A stretch of 64,000 nucleotides of DNA, taken from positions 17,236,001 to 17,300,000 of the forward strand of contig OZ231128.1 in the NCBI GenBank assembly GCA_965153355.1, written 5' to 3'. The notes beneath the pieces are model-generated. The model searched no databases, had not been told where the DNA came from, and was given only the letters and a program-made list of their open reading frames with translations. The position numbers and the translations under genes were made by a program. The stretch is from Flaccisagitta enflata (lineage: Eukaryota > Chaetognatha > Sagittoidea > Aphragmophora). Of this stretch, positions 32,195 to 43,756 are shown piece after piece (the stretch's first letter is position 1; each line of letters starts with the position of its first letter).

Positions 32195-32700
32195 AGAGCT
32201 GGGCTGCAGCTGCAAAGGGCCAATGTCCTGTAGGACACAGGCGTGAATTTCAATTCCAGACGTCCTGAGGGGAACATATCATATCTAAGAAGACTGATTG
32301 AGGTTAATGAAGGCGGATTTGCAGTTTGGAGGGCAGATTTTTGGCCTGAAGAGCAGTTTTGAGGTCTCAGGGGCAGGCTTGGGGCCTAAAGGGTAGATTT
32401 GCGGCCTGTAGAGCTGATTTGAGGCTTGGAAGACTGATTTGAGGTCTGGGAGGCTGCTCTCATGTCTTGAGGGCTAGATTGAGGCCTGGGTGGGCCAATT
32501 GTAGGCTTAGAGGGCCAAAATCAGGCCTTAAAGTGCTGAAAAATGAGGCCCCAAAGCCCCTTATGGCAAATGGGGCAGAGATGGATTAAAGGATGGAAAG
32601 ACGGAAGGATAGGACAGAAAGACTGACATCTGGAATATCACCACCGTTTCGTAAAGGGCATCGGCTCTTTGGGGCGCTGCCCAAAAAGGGGATCCGAAAG
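32195..32700. mobile_element. Foldback minisatellite element (GAGGCCTGG core)
   Basis: The left shell GGGCCAATGTCCTGTAGGACACAGG and the right shell GGGCATCGGCTCTTTGGGGCGCTGCCCAAAAAG belong to the family best preserved at 61405-61870. The core, 32290-32530, is a degenerate 20-23 bp repeat (GGCCTGGAGGGCTGATTTGA). No coding. Confidence 0.65.
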
Positions 32701-33300
32701 TGAACTTTTGTCATTTTGACTAGTCTTCCACTTCCTTACCTTCTTCCACATCTTTAAAATCTGCTTCAACTTCTTATCTGATTGACGTACTCATCTTCCC
32801 CTTTACACTTTTTTTCTTTTATAAGAACCAAGTTTATAAGAACATTAGGCTTCAAATCGTCAAAAATTTAAGAACATGCTAAGAACATTCGAAGGCTTCA
32901 CTTCTCTAAGAATTTAAGAACATAAGCCTAAAATTCTAAAAATTTAAGAACATTTTCTTTTTACCAAGATTCACTTTCCCTTCTGTTCAGCAAAGCATTT
33001 CTCACTTAGTACAGAGTGTATCATTCTATTCTAATTCATGTTGATATTAACTGAATATGTTTAAACCTGCTGCTTTATTAATTCATTGATATTTTCCTTC
33101 ATTTTCCCCTAGATGACAAGCTCAAACCAATTAAGAACGTTCTTAACTGAAGGTTAAAAACTGTATTTTGATTAAGAACAATTTAAAAACGTTAAAGCCT
33201 TGAAACTGTCCAAAATTTAAGAACATTGAAGGCTTGCCCAAAAAATGACGTTCTTATAAAAAAAAAGGTTTTAGCTGCTTTGCCTCCTTACTCATCGATC
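32701..33300. other. AAGAACATT-rich AT repeat region
   Basis: 32820-33240 contains many scattered copies of AATTTAAGAACATT and GGCTTCA in irregular spacing, a degenerate AT-rich repeat. No gene recognised. Confidence 0.5.
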
Positions 33301-33305
<5 letters not shown>

Positions 33306-33345
<40 letters not shown>

Positions 33346-33451
33346 TTCTTATGCCGAGGCCTCACCAGGGAGAAGGCGAAAGATGATGGACGGATGTTAA
33401 TACGACTGAAGGACTTAAGAAAAGCGAGAGAGAGAGAGAGAGAGAGAGAGA
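33306..33451 (+). repeat. Two short GA arrays in a duplicated context
   Basis: GA runs at 33306-33341 and 33425-33451. Downstream, GTCGATTTGGATCAAAACCATAGAA (33454) is followed by a similar GTCGATTTGAATCCAAACCATAG (33506), a local duplication of about 50 bp. Confidence 0.7.
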
Positions 33452-33750
33452 AAGTCGATTTGGATCAAAACCATAGAATTCTATGGCATCCGGATGATAT
33501 AGTAAGTCGATTTGAATCCAAACCATAGTAGAATCACATTACATCCGGTTTTGCAGATCTGATTCCGGTTGAGTTCTAGTTTTAGCCGGGTTGTCTCCAA
33601 ATGTATCAGCTTCTACGTGCGCCAACGCACGTCAAGAAGAGGCAGTGACCGTCGGTCAGTTGGTTGGTAACGCATTCGTTCGACGATCCACATAGCGCAC
33701 GTATTGGACTAATTGGCCTTGTTTTTTGTTGACGGGAGTAAGAATTGGGA

Positions 33751-34126
33751 AACGGCTTTGTCTCCATTGGGGCCTATTCTGATCCAAATTATGCCAACTA
33801 GCCCAAATTCAAACAATGTGGCTAAAATCTAAGCAAAATGGCCCAAATCCAAGCGTAATGGCCCAAATCCGAGTAAAATGGCCCAAATCTGGCCAGAAAA
33901 CCCCAATTTGGTCCCGAGGTCCGTCATTTTGGCCCCTGTGACCAATATTGTGGCCTCTTGATACTTAGATTCTGACCAGATTTGGGCCATTTTGCTTGAA
34001 GTTAGGCCATTATGCTTGGATTTTGGCCATTTTACTTAGATTTTGGCCATATTGCTTGGATTTGGGCTATTTGGCAGAATTTAGGTCAGAATAGGCCCCA
34101 ACGCAACGGAAACAAAGCCCTGAGGT
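33751..34126. mobile_element. Foldback minisatellite element (GCCCAAATCC core)
   Basis: The left shell TTTGTCTCCATTGGGGCCTA and right shell TAGGCCCCAACGCAACGGAA are inverted copies that continue inward (TTCTGATCCAAATTATGCCA against TGGCAGAATTTAGGTCAGAA). Between them is a 20-bp minisatellite of the form GCCCAAATCCAAGCAAAATG that itself flips to GGCCATTTTGCTTGGATTT near 33960. The array is therefore palindromic too. Directly downstream (34141-34260) is another shell end with TTTCCCTTGTGTTCTACAGG and GGGCCGCTGCC. Confidence 0.7.
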
Positions 34127-34259
34127 TGGGGCGGGGGGACATACAGACAGACGGATGGGCGGACGGACAGATTTCCCTTGTGTTCTACAGGACTTTGTAT
34201 CCTTCCGGGCCGCTGCCTGCTCCCCCTCAACTTGTATAACCCACTACTCAAGCAGGGCA

Positions 34260-35040
34260 CGGATACCGCTGACCACTTACTGCCTTTGGGCTGCTATTTT
34301 TGATAGATCACAAACACGTCTGTCAGTCGGTCGGTCCAATACTCTCTTTGCTCGTCCATCCATCACTCCATCTCTGCGGCCCTCATGTCTTTTTTGGGCA
34401 ATCACACATCATCATTCTCTCACATGCACGCGCACAATCATGCCAGCATGTGCGCTACACGTGGCTTTCTTGAGAGCCGAGTAAATTCTTAGGAACAATG
34501 AACGACCACTACGTAGCCCAGTACAGTTGAAACGAGGCGATAGTACTCACTTATTTCAAAATTGTGAGTCACCGATTATGGGACAGGAAATTTGGGAGAA
34601 TAGATGGACAGATTGACGGGCGGAAAACTCCTTTTATACAGCATGTATGGACGGACAAATCCTGTTGTCGAGCACGCGATAGAAACGCCAGTTTCCAGAG
34701 AGAGATAAAGGAATCTTAGTTCTTAACTGTAACGGCTTACCCAGATTGTATCTTGATGAAAAGAACCCATTTTTATTCTTTCCCAGTTTTCAAGTTTCTA
34801 ATTAAATCCCACTAAATATGAAAGATGAAAAGAAAAGAAGGTTGTCAAGTAAGTCGAGGGAATGTCCTCAGAAATTGTGATTGATGGGAAATCGTCTTCA
34901 TGATTTTTGATCAAGAATTGATAATGATAGGTTTCTCAAATCAAGACGTAGGTTGGCGCCCGAGTTAAATAAGGCGCAGGAAACGAAATGAATGGTTAAA
35001 AACGTGATTTCTAATAAGTGTTTCCCGATTGAGGGCTTAA
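34260..35040. other. No gene recognised
   Basis: 34235-34290 carries GCAGGGCACGGATACCGCTG, a fragment of the dispersed AGTCGCAAAAGCG family end. The rest is single-copy-like. Confidence 0.5.
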
Positions 35041-35043
35041 GTC

Positions 35044-35070
35044 TGTTGTTGTTGTTGTTGTTGTTGTTGC

Positions 35071-35167
<97 letters not shown>

Positions 35168-35192
35168 ATTGTGGTTGTGGTTGTGGTTGTGG

Positions 35193-35285
<93 letters not shown>

Positions 35286-35304
35286 TGTTGTTGCTGTTGT
35301 TGTT
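35044..35304 (+). repeat. TTG trinucleotide array
   Basis: About 260 bp of (TTG)n with a TTGTGG block at 35170-35195. Poly-Leu and poly-Val frames are translations of the array. Confidence 0.97.
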
Positions 35305-35813
35305 GTTAATTCCAATTCAGGGCACTATTTTGCCAACACCCGGCACGTGCATGACTGCGCGGTCAACTCGTCTGTCTGCCTGCCCATCGGCCAGTCTATT
35401 GGCCAGTCCATCTTCCTGCCTATCAGCCTGCCTTTAAGCCTGCCTTCCGGCCTTCCTGTTACCAATGCCATATGTCGTCTGTCTACCGTAATTTGCGCGC
35501 TCATGTTTCTTTTTTCTCTCTCATGTTTCCGTCTCTGTGTACTTTCCTAATCTTTCTTTGTTTTTACAGTAATACGCGAAACCCTATAATTACGTACACA
35601 CATACACATGTACGGTGGAGAGAGAGAGAGAAAGAAAACAATTACTGACACATAATGAGATATTGTCTCTGACTCTTTCTCTGTCTCTGTCGCGTAAATA
35701 TCTCTCCGTAGATGTTTCTTGCGGTGACACTGATCTGCTCTCATCTAAGGGAGGATTGACCGGAAAGAAAAACGGATGATCTCTTGAGGAGCGTACGGAG
35801 TTGTCCGTTCGGG

Positions 35814-35875
35814 GGTGACGATGACGATGACGACGATGATGAAGACGATGACGACGACGACGACGACGACGATGG
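35814..35875 (+). repeat. GAC/GAT trinucleotide array
   Basis: Sixty bases of GACGATGAC-type repeats. A shorter similar GAC run is at 43495-43530. Confidence 0.9.
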
Positions 35876-36008
35876 TCATCATGAGACTCATGTCGACAAG
35901 AGACAAGTGAACCGTATATGATTAAAGACCAAAGGGATTTGTTAGCCGATTCTCTGTTCTTACTGACTTTCTTTTCTGTTCCTGGTATTCTTTCTCTCCT
36001 TCCATCAT

Positions 36009-36088
<80 letters not shown>

Positions 36089-36307
36089 TTTTTCTTTCTT
36101 TCTTTCTTTCTCTCTTTCTTTCATTCCTCTTTCTTTCTTTTTTATTGTTTGTTTGTTTTTGCTTACTTTGTTTGTTTGTTGCTTAATTGTTTGATGATGA
36201 TTGGTATTATATTCAAAGTAAAGTATAAAACAGTGGGCAATAGCATAGAATTGTAACATATTATTGGGTTGATTGTTTGTTTGTTTGTTTTTTCTTTCTG
36301 TCTTTCT

Positions 36308-36395
<88 letters not shown>

Positions 36396-36403
36396 TTTTT
36401 CTT

Positions 36404-36439
<36 letters not shown>

Positions 36440-36494
36440 TCGTTTTGCTTTTCTGTTTTCTAATTAAGTGTCTGGTTGTTTGTTAATTTGTTCG

Positions 36495-36566
<72 letters not shown>
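36009..36566 (+). repeat. Cluster of TTTC arrays and a CT array
   Basis: (TTTC)n at 36009-36122 and 36305-36440, with TTTG repeats at 36147-36180 and 36268-36290, then (TC)n at 36499-36566. Confidence 0.96.
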
Positions 36567-36567
<1 letters not shown>

Positions 36568-37293
36568 AGCTTCAAGTGTGTTCTCCCCATGCGTCGTCTT
36601 CCGACTCTCGCACATGCCCAAAAGACGCTCGTTGCTAACGTGTTTGCTCAGAAACGGCTTATTTGCATATTGTCGTCTTTCGATGTTTTCGACAAAGAGA
36701 GACTTGTAATCCTGTACAAACCTTTTCATGCTTTTTTCTTACGTGAGACGCATTGAACATTGAGTCATCCAAATCTAAGACCGACCACCATAAAAACATA
36801 GGAAAGTAGAGAATAGGGAAAGTGGGGTAATTAATCGGACAGCGCCGATGCCTAATTGTTCAAAATGTTTTATATTAGTATTCAAGAGCAGGTAGAAAGC
36901 GTCTTGGCTGTTTTAACGAGAAATTGTTAATTCTACTGTTTTTTAAGGGCGGTCGGAGAATCGCCCAGCGATCCTTGAGGGGTAGAGGATTTGATGCGGA
37001 GTATCCCTTGTGCACATGAAATTGGAGTTGTCAATGATGTTTGACATACGTGATCACTGATCACAATTGCTCAGAACATCCACCGCATCGACATAAAAAA
37101 AACAAAACAAAAAAACTTACGTTGGTCATCACTTGTATCCTTTAGCTATTGCAAAACCGGCTGACCCACAGACAGACCGATGGACAAAGCCTCCGTTAGA
37201 TGTGCTTTGGTGCATGTAAAAGAACTTACTTTAGCATAATTGATTCATAGGGAGGTGTTTAGCATTTTTTTTTTCAATTTGATATTAAGTAGA
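36567..37293. other. No gene recognised
   Basis: Single-copy-like sequence. A short fragment GACAGACCGATGGACAAAGC at 37170-37190 recalls the hairpin family core. Confidence 0.45.
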
Positions 37294-37418
37294 AGTGCTC
37301 CTAGACCATTTACTAACACAGTTCAAGTCAAAGCTGGAGATAAAAATTGGTTTTGTGTGCAAACGGGATATTGTAACCATGATATTTCTACATGGCCTAA
37401 CTTGTTTGATCATAAAAG
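37294..37418 (+). CDS. Possible orphan internal exon, function unknown
   Basis: A T-rich stretch and TTGATATTAAGTAG provide a plausible acceptor at 37291-37292. AAAAG|GTAAAA gives a donor at 37418/37419. The open frame between reads SAPRPFTNTVQVKAGDKNWF, then a further 20 residues with Cys, Trp, Tyr and His, compositionally more like a folded protein than the surrounding sequence. I recognise no family. The exon would begin one base before a codon and end after two bases of a codon. No neighbouring exons were found, and chance cannot be excluded. Confidence 0.25.
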
Positions 37419-37499
37419 GTAAAAATTTTGCAAATCTTTATATTTAGTTTGAAAGGGTAAAAGAGAATAGAAATTGTCAAAAAATGTTTGAAGGTTTTT

Positions 37500-37560
37500 A
37501 TAGGTCCCGCATGCGACTTATAGATGTTGGCCTTGTTCAAGGCCACCCTTGTTTTGCAGA
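37500..37560 (+). repeat. Hairpin-family distal end, solo fragment
   Basis: CCCGCATGCGACTTATAG followed by ATGTTGGCCTTGTT is the distal terminus of a family subtype also seen at 54166-54215 and 52160-52190. The rest of the element is absent. Confidence 0.5.
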
Positions 37561-37872
37561 GCTCTTAGAAAAGGAACCTTTTAAAGATTGTAGCTTCTCA
37601 GTTAATTTTTTCAGAAAAGACCTCAAGAATCTAACATGGACCTAACTTACCTTTATTCCATCCACCCCCCATCAATTTTCGATCACACATTAATCATTAA
37701 GAATCAAACTCTGACGTGAATCATTATCAGTTGCCAAGTGAGTATCCGGATCAAGCACTGATTATCCTAATTGTTGTCTTGTTAGCTTCAGATACTAAAA
37801 CTATAGAGAGATAGAAAGCAAAAATGACAGGAAAAAAAAAAATCAGCAAAACATCAACGATATCACAAATGT

Positions 37873-37874
37873 GA

Positions 37875-37950
<76 letters not shown>

Positions 37951-38000
37951 GACAGAGAGAGACAGAGAGAGACAGAGAGAGACAGAGACAGAGAGACAGA
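37873..38000 (+). repeat. GA, GACA and GAGACA arrays
   Basis: (GA)n, then (GACA)n, then GACAGAGA repeats in order. Confidence 0.95.
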
Positions 38001-38199
38001 TAGAAAGAGCGAGAAAGAGGTGATGATGGAAACGCCAAGCAAGGCACGCAGGCGTAAAAATCAAAGATTAAATTGTGAAGAGAGTGAATACAATTTTGGC
38101 GATGATCCGCAGAAACCTGGATAAGTCTCAGGACGCAACCCAAAAAACGAAGATGATTAGAAATTTGATCATTGACCTGTTAAAAAATGATCACGAGAA

Positions 38200-38309
38200 A
38201 GAAGGGGGAAAAGGAGAAGAAAAAGAAGAATATGGAGTAGAAGAAGAAAAAGAAGAAGAAGAATAAGAAGAAGAAATAGAGGAAGGAGAATAAGAAGAAG
38301 GAGAAGAAA

Positions 38310-38343
<34 letters not shown>

Positions 38344-38760
38344 AGAAGAAGAAGAAGAAGAAGAAGAAGAAGAAGAAGAAGAAGAAGAAGAAGAAGAAGA
38401 AGAAGAAGAAGAAGAAGAAGAAGAAGAAGAAGAAGAAGAAGAAGAAGAAGAAGAAGAAGAAGATAGAAGAAGAAGAAGAAGAAAAAGAAGAAGAAGAAGA
38501 AGAAGAAGAAGAAGAAAGAAGAAAAGAAAAGAAAAAGAAAAGAAAAGAAGAAGAAAAGAAAAGAAAGAAAGAAAAGAAAGAAAAAGAAAAAGAAAGAAAA
38601 AGAAGAAGAAGAAGAAGAAGAAGAAGAAGAAGAAGAAGAAGAAGAAGAAGAAGAAGAAGAAGAAGAAGAGGAAGCAGAATAAGAAGAAGAAGAAGAGGAA
38701 GCAGAATAAGAAGAAGCAGAAGAAGAAGAAAAAGAAGAAGAAAACGAAGAAGAAGAATAA
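38200..38760 (+). repeat. GAA tract, more than 500 bp
   Basis: (GAA)n with AAAGAA, GGAAGCAGAATAA and AGATAGA variants. One strand is purine-only over several hundred bases, so it is triplex-prone by composition. Poly-Glu, poly-Leu and poly-Ser frames are not genes. Confidence 0.96.
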
Positions 38761-39000
38761 GATGCTGAAAAGAAGAAAGAAGTCAAAGGGAAGTTAGAAA
38801 AAATGGAAAAGGCTATGGAAAGCCATGATGGGAAATTGAAGGAATACACTTGATAAAGGCACATACCTACGGCTTCGATCTTTCATCGGGATGCTGCCTG
38901 GCGGGCCGAGTAGGAAACCACAATAGGATCGAGTTCTGTTACAGCGCATCCGCTCCTAAAGAATTAATAAGATTTTTCTATTGGGCAGTATGGCATTTTT

Positions 39001-39050
39001 AGTCGCGGACACGGGACACTAGAACTTGCCGCGTCCGTGTCCGGCTATGT
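39001..39050 (+). repeat. Hairpin-family start, solo fragment
   Basis: AGTCGCGGACACGGGACAC and then GCCGCGTCCGTGTCCGGC. This is the start of the element and a collapsed end with no core. Confidence 0.5.
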
Positions 39051-39262
39051 CTTCTCCAGTTTGTTTAAACTACTCCAATGAAGCATAACTAATTATCATA
39101 GGCATAGCACGCTTGTGCATGCGGTGCGATTTGGTTGCTTCCTACTTATCTTTGTATGCCTTGCATTATCTCTGTCGCTCTGTCAGTACCTCCGTTACTC
39201 TCTGTCACTGTCAGTCCCTCTGTCTTTGTGCCTGTGTATGTGGGAGTCTGTTTGTCTGTCTG

Positions 39263-39270
<8 letters not shown>

Positions 39271-39355
<85 letters not shown>
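39271..39355 (+). repeat. CT array
   Basis: 85 bp of (CT)n preceded by GTCT units. Confidence 0.96.
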
Positions 39356-39359
<4 letters not shown>

Positions 39360-39642
39360 TTGCCTCAATTTCACCACCGGTTGGCACACACACGCGCGCG
39401 CCAACGCTCAGCGGCGAATGACGGTGATAGGCCTGGAAGAAGGAAATGAGAGACATAAAACATCAATTCCATTTGACCTTCGGGTTGCAATTACCACCGC
39501 TCGCGTTTTTCCATTCTCTTCCAATTTTCTCTCCTCTTGTCCCACTACCAATTTTTTTCTTTTTTTTCTTTTCCTACCTGTTTTCTTTTCGTTCTTTCTT
39601 TTTTAGTTTCTTTGTTTCTTTCACTCTTTCTTTGCCTCTTTT

Positions 39643-39705
39643 AAGATGCGTCTTCGCATCTCTATAATAGGGTCTGTCCGTCCGTCCGCCCATCTGTCCG
39701 TCTGA
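39643..39705 (+). mobile_element. Hairpin-ended element, AGATGCG subtype, truncated
   Basis: The perfect hairpin AGATGCGTCTTCGCATCT is followed by CTATAATAGGGTCTGTCCGT and a few GTCC units, then unrelated sequence. It is the same subtype as 13165-13432, in the opposite orientation. Confidence 0.7.
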
Positions 39706-39727
39706 GAAGAACTATGTTTAAAAAACC

Positions 39728-39984
39728 AACAAGGCCGGATATACGGCTACCCCAGTCGCGTGTGAGTGGGCAGCGGCCATATTTGAGCACACTTTATCGT
39801 ATGGGCAGGAGCAGTGAGGCCAAAGACCGCACAAAAACGAAAGAAGAAAAAGTGTGACGGACAGACTGACAAACAAACCGACCGACCAACAGACAGAGCG
39901 ACCAACAGACAGACCGACCGACAGACAGACTGACCGACAGACCGAAAAAGTGGGGTGTAGAGTCGCGTAGCAGTCGACTGAAAA
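39728..39984 (-). mobile_element. Hairpin-ended element, GACC/GACA core
   Basis: On the + strand: AACAAGGCCGGATATACGGC, inner word AGTCGCGTGT, and GAGTGGGCAGCGGCC. CCAAAGACCGCACAAAAACG and a degenerate GACC/GACAGACC core (39855-39945) follow. It closes with GGGGTGTAG, a hairpin with one damaged arm (AGTCGCGTAGCAGTCGACT) and GAAAAA. Confidence 0.82.
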
Positions 39985-40615
39985 AGCGGGTTGGTGTTTT
40001 TTGGTATTCATTAAAAAAAAACAGATGCAAAAAATTCTCCGAACTTTCATCGGACAAAGTGGTTTTGCAGATTTTCAAAAAATCTTTCAATCTCGGCCAA
40101 TTTCAGGTCTGTATCTTTGACGATTTAGGAGTTCGAGCCAGTCAAAGTGAAAGCCCATTTTGCAAAATGGCAACCGTTTTTCCATGGAACTGTCAAGACT
40201 GAATTGGCAATGTTTTATCCATTTGTAAGGATCACAGAACTACGATTATGAGACGCTTTATTGAAGAAAAAATATAACTGTGAAGGAAATCGTTGTTATG
40301 CGTCTAGTAGCTTATAAGCTTCATACGAATACTTTACAGTGAAGGTCGGCTATAAGTCGTGTATCTCCAGATGTGCGGATGTGGCGGTCACTGGTCAGTG
40401 GGGAGCCGCCAAGTGATTGCTCTCTCCTCGCGCGGCGGCATTTTAGTGGCCATTTCTGTGGCCATTTCTGTGGCCATTTCGGTTTGACCATTTCCCATTT
40501 TGCTGAGCGCCATCTTTGTTTTTTTTTATCCCTTAATGTTAAGCCGGTGTTAATTCTTCCCATTCCACCTTTCCTCAGCAACGCCGGAAAAAATGGCTGG
40601 TACCACGCGGAAAAA

Positions 40616-40898
40616 AACAAGTGACGCGGGGTCACAATAAAGTTGCGGACGGGTGGGCAGGGGCATCTAACCCCCATCCACACCCCATGCCCCTTTACTA
40701 ACACACATACCAAAAAAAAAAAACATCCAAAACGCTCGTTTTCCACTTTTTCATTCATGCATTACGGACGGACCAACAGATGGACCAACGTACGGACGGA
40801 CGGATGGACCGACAGACTGACAAACAGACTGACGGAAAGACCGACGAATGGACGGACGGACAAAGCCTATGATAGAGTTGCATGTCCGCAACTAAAAA
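40616..40898 (-). mobile_element. Hairpin-ended element, AGTTGCGGAC subtype
   Basis: On the + strand: AACAAGTGACGCGGGGTCAC, inner word AGTTGCGGAC at 40641-40650, and GGGTGGGCAGGGGC. CCCCATCCACACCCC, ACACACATACC, CGCTCGTTTTCCACTTTTTC and a GGAC/GACT core follow. It ends with the hairpin AGTTGCATGTCCGCAACT at 40876-40893 and AAAAA. One arm has a single G-to-A change that leaves the rest of the stem intact. Confidence 0.88.
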
Positions 40899-41092
40899 GA
40901 GCTGCACCCTTTTATTGATTGATGGAAGAGAAAAACTATTTCAACATTTTTCTGTAGAAATGATTTTGAAGATTTTCGAAATTTCTTTCATCTAGACCAA
41001 TCCCAGGTTTGTATGTAAAACCGTTGAGAAGTTAAGGCTTGCAAAAGTGAACCTCTATTTTGAAAAAAAAAAATGTTCTTTTTAGTTGCGAT

Positions 41093-41216
41093 TAGGGATG
41101 TGGAAGCGATTAACCGCTTCCAATTTGGAGGATGGGATAGCTACTAGTATTTGAACTGTAAAATGGAAGCGGAAGCGGTGGAAGCGGCATGAAAATCGAC
41201 CGCTTCCACATCCCTA
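41093..41216. mobile_element. hAT-like MITE (TAGGGATGTGG), copy 2
   Basis: A 124-bp element inverted relative to 12437-12572, with identical terminal inverted repeats. It is flanked by 8-bp repeats GTTGCGAT at 41085-41092 and 41217-41224. The target was itself the hairpin-start word TTTTTAGTTGCG of another dispersed element, so this is a nested insertion. It has fewer GGAAGC hexamers than copy 1. Confidence 0.9.
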
Positions 41217-41263
41217 GTTGCGATCATCGGATTCATAAGACTTGGGGAATTCTTCTCCAGGTA

Positions 41264-42172
41264 GTCCGCCAGCGAATTTGGGAGCGTTCAGCAACGGGGA
41301 ATGAACGCCTGTTCAGCAACAATGCCATAGAGGTGTTGATGAACACAATGTAAGAGACCTTTGGCAAACAATTTTGTTCAGAGAGGGTCATAATTAGCGC
41401 ATTCATGAATGGCTAAAAAATCCATTCCACCAATAATTTTGTTGGTGGAGTGGAAATTAACTCCACTTATGACAAAATATCTTCATACCCCATGTGTATT
41501 ATCTTCAGTCTTCACTGTAACATTCACCTACTCAATGAACAAAACTGTTCATCAAAAGGTAAAATTTGGTATTTCATAAACAGCCAGATAAGCATCATTT
41601 ATGGTTTAGAAATTATGAAGATAGTGTAAAGTCCAATCCATTTATGATAAAAATATCTCTTTCATATGTGCCCATAAAAGGTTCACTCATTCACTGGATT
41701 TTTTATCCACTCAATGAAATTTTGCTGTTCATGAACAGCCAAAAAGCAATATCAATGAACATAGTCCCAAGATCACTTCATCTGTAACAAAATATCTTTT
41801 AACCCAGCCATTCATGCAGAGTCAAAAAAGTTTCCTTAATGAATTTTTTGTTAGATTACACTAGATGCTCAAAACTGTTTATAGATTTTTTTTTGCTGTT
41901 CTTTAACAGCCAGATGAGCATTCTTCATGAACAGGTAAAAAACCCACTCCACCAACAAAACCATTGGTGGAGTGCTTTTTTTTACCTGTTCAGCAACGGC
42001 TTTTTTTACCCCTCAATGAATGGTCGTTCATGAACATGTCTTTTTGGGCCCTCTATGAACAAAATCGTTTGTCAAGAGCCTCTTTTTAGTCGTTCATGAA
42101 CAGCTCTATGGAATTGTTCAGCAACATGCGTTCATTCCCCGTTGATGAACACCCCCAAATTCGCTGGCGGAC
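41264..42172. mobile_element. TIR element rich in TTCATGAACA palindromes
   Basis: A 909-bp element with TA at each edge (41262-41263, 42173-42174). The terminal inverted repeats are GTCCGCCAGCGAATTTGGG at the left and its mirror at the right, continuing as AACGGGGAATGAACGC. The interior repeats short self-complementary words: GTTCATGAACA, TGTTCAGCAACA, ACTCCACCAATAATTTTGTT. No protein frame has recognisable motifs. Confidence 0.82.
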
Positions 42173-42207
42173 TATCTCTTCTTCTCAGTGATCGAGTCAA
42201 AAAGAGG

Positions 42208-42473
42208 AACAAGTGACGCGGGGTCACAATATCGTTGCGGACGGGTGGGCAGGGGTATACAACCCCCAGCCTCACCCCAACCACACCCCAACCACTCCTG
42301 CCACATACTCACACAACTACACACACGATAAAAACTGCAGTATCATAAATACGCGTTTTTCACGTTATCAACTCGAGCGTGATGGACAAACCAACGGATG
42401 GACGGACCAACGGACAGACGGATAGGTATTAGGCACAGCCATTTATAGAGTTGCGCGTCTGCAACTAAAAATG
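42208..42473 (-). mobile_element. Hairpin-ended element with inverted half beyond the hairpin
   Basis: On the + strand: AACAAGTGACGCGGGGTCAC, inner word GTTGCGGAC at 42234-42242, GGGTGGGCAGGGG and repeated CCCCAACCACACCCC. A GGACGGACC core and the hairpin AGTTGCGCGTCTGCAACT at 42449-42466, then AAAA, complete it. The hairpin carries mutually tolerated changes. The sequence directly beyond the hairpin is the opposite-strand distal half of the same family (42474-42578). Confidence 0.85.
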
Positions 42474-42578
42474 CGTACTTTAGACACTTTATGTGGAGTA
42501 AGGGGTTGGGGTGTGGAAAGGTGTAGGACGCCCCTGCCCACCCGTCCGCAACAGTATCATAACCTGGCGTCACTTGTT
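42474..42578 (+). mobile_element. Distal half of hairpin-ended element
   Basis: GGGGTGTGGAAAGGTGTAGG, GCCCCTGCCCACCCGTCCGC, AACAGTATCATAACC and GGCGTCACTTGTTT form the + strand version of the distal end, with word GTCCGCAAC at 42544-42552. With the previous entry it makes one hairpin flanked on both sides by inverted distal halves. Confidence 0.8.
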
Positions 42579-42952
42579 TCAATAGGTTTGCAAAACTGAT
42601 TATGGCAATATTTTTACTCTCTCTTGTGCCATTTCTAAACGAATAAAGCAAGAAATGCCAGATTGGAGCCAAATGGAAGTTCTTTTTGAGAGCAATCTAA
42701 TTGTCTAAGATTTTAATTACCTATTTTGAAACAATTTGTTATTTGGCCTAAGTTGAAAAAGTCCGATAGACAAAGTCAAAGAAACTTGATTTGTAAATCA
42801 TGAGCTAAATAGATGACTGACACTACTTTGGTGGACGCATTATCGTATCCTGTATGACTTGTCGTTTGTGTATGACCGTGTGCATCACTCAAATGCACTT
42901 TTGACCTGATGCATCATTGCCCAAGCCTATGGATACCAAATCTTTTTCTGTT

Positions 42953-42956
<4 letters not shown>

Positions 42957-43003
<47 letters not shown>

Positions 43004-43129
43004 TTACTTGATTCAAGATTCTCACCCACCTACTAGTGTAGGCATTCAACCATCTTCAGAATCAAACCGGCAATGTCCCAGCATGAGTGACCATTCCATC
43101 GTTACCCTTGACAACAAAACGCCCCCCGC

Positions 43130-43161
<32 letters not shown>

Positions 43162-43193
43162 GTTTCTGTCTCTGTCTCTGTCTCTGTCTCTGC

Positions 43194-43275
<82 letters not shown>
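42957..43275 (+). repeat. CT arrays
   Basis: (CT)n at 42957-43000, and TCTGTCTC repeats passing into (CT)n at 43131-43275. Confidence 0.95.
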
Positions 43276-43276
<1 letters not shown>

Positions 43277-43660
43277 GCACTTTCACTCATATACATATTC
43301 ATGCCATTAACTCTCCTCTTTACAATCCCCTCCCTTCCCTCAATCTGAAAATGTTTGAAAGGGAAGAAGTCCTCTAAGTCTTAAAAGGGAAGACCCTAAA
43401 CCCCGAGGAAACATCGGCGTTGACTACTGACCACTGACCACTGACCACAGTAACCATGGCAACTATCATGACTTTTAGTAATGACATCAACGATGACGAC
43501 AACAAGGATGACGACGACGACGACGACGATGCCTTCAAAGGCAATAAAGACGACAATAAAGCCGTATTTCGTTTACATTGTCCGCGTGCGTGGCAGCCCC
43601 AGTCGGTGAAATCGCTTTTCATACTCTGACTTCCTACGAAGACGTCTTTGTAGGCTGCTG

Positions 43661-43662
<2 letters not shown>

Positions 43663-43753
<91 letters not shown>
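43663..43753 (+). repeat. GA array
   Basis: 91 bp of (GA)n. Confidence 0.96.

Positions 43754-43756
<3 letters not shown>

Noticed and set aside
34992-35437. Poly-Leu and poly-Val membrane-like protein
   Set aside because: Translation of the TTG array.
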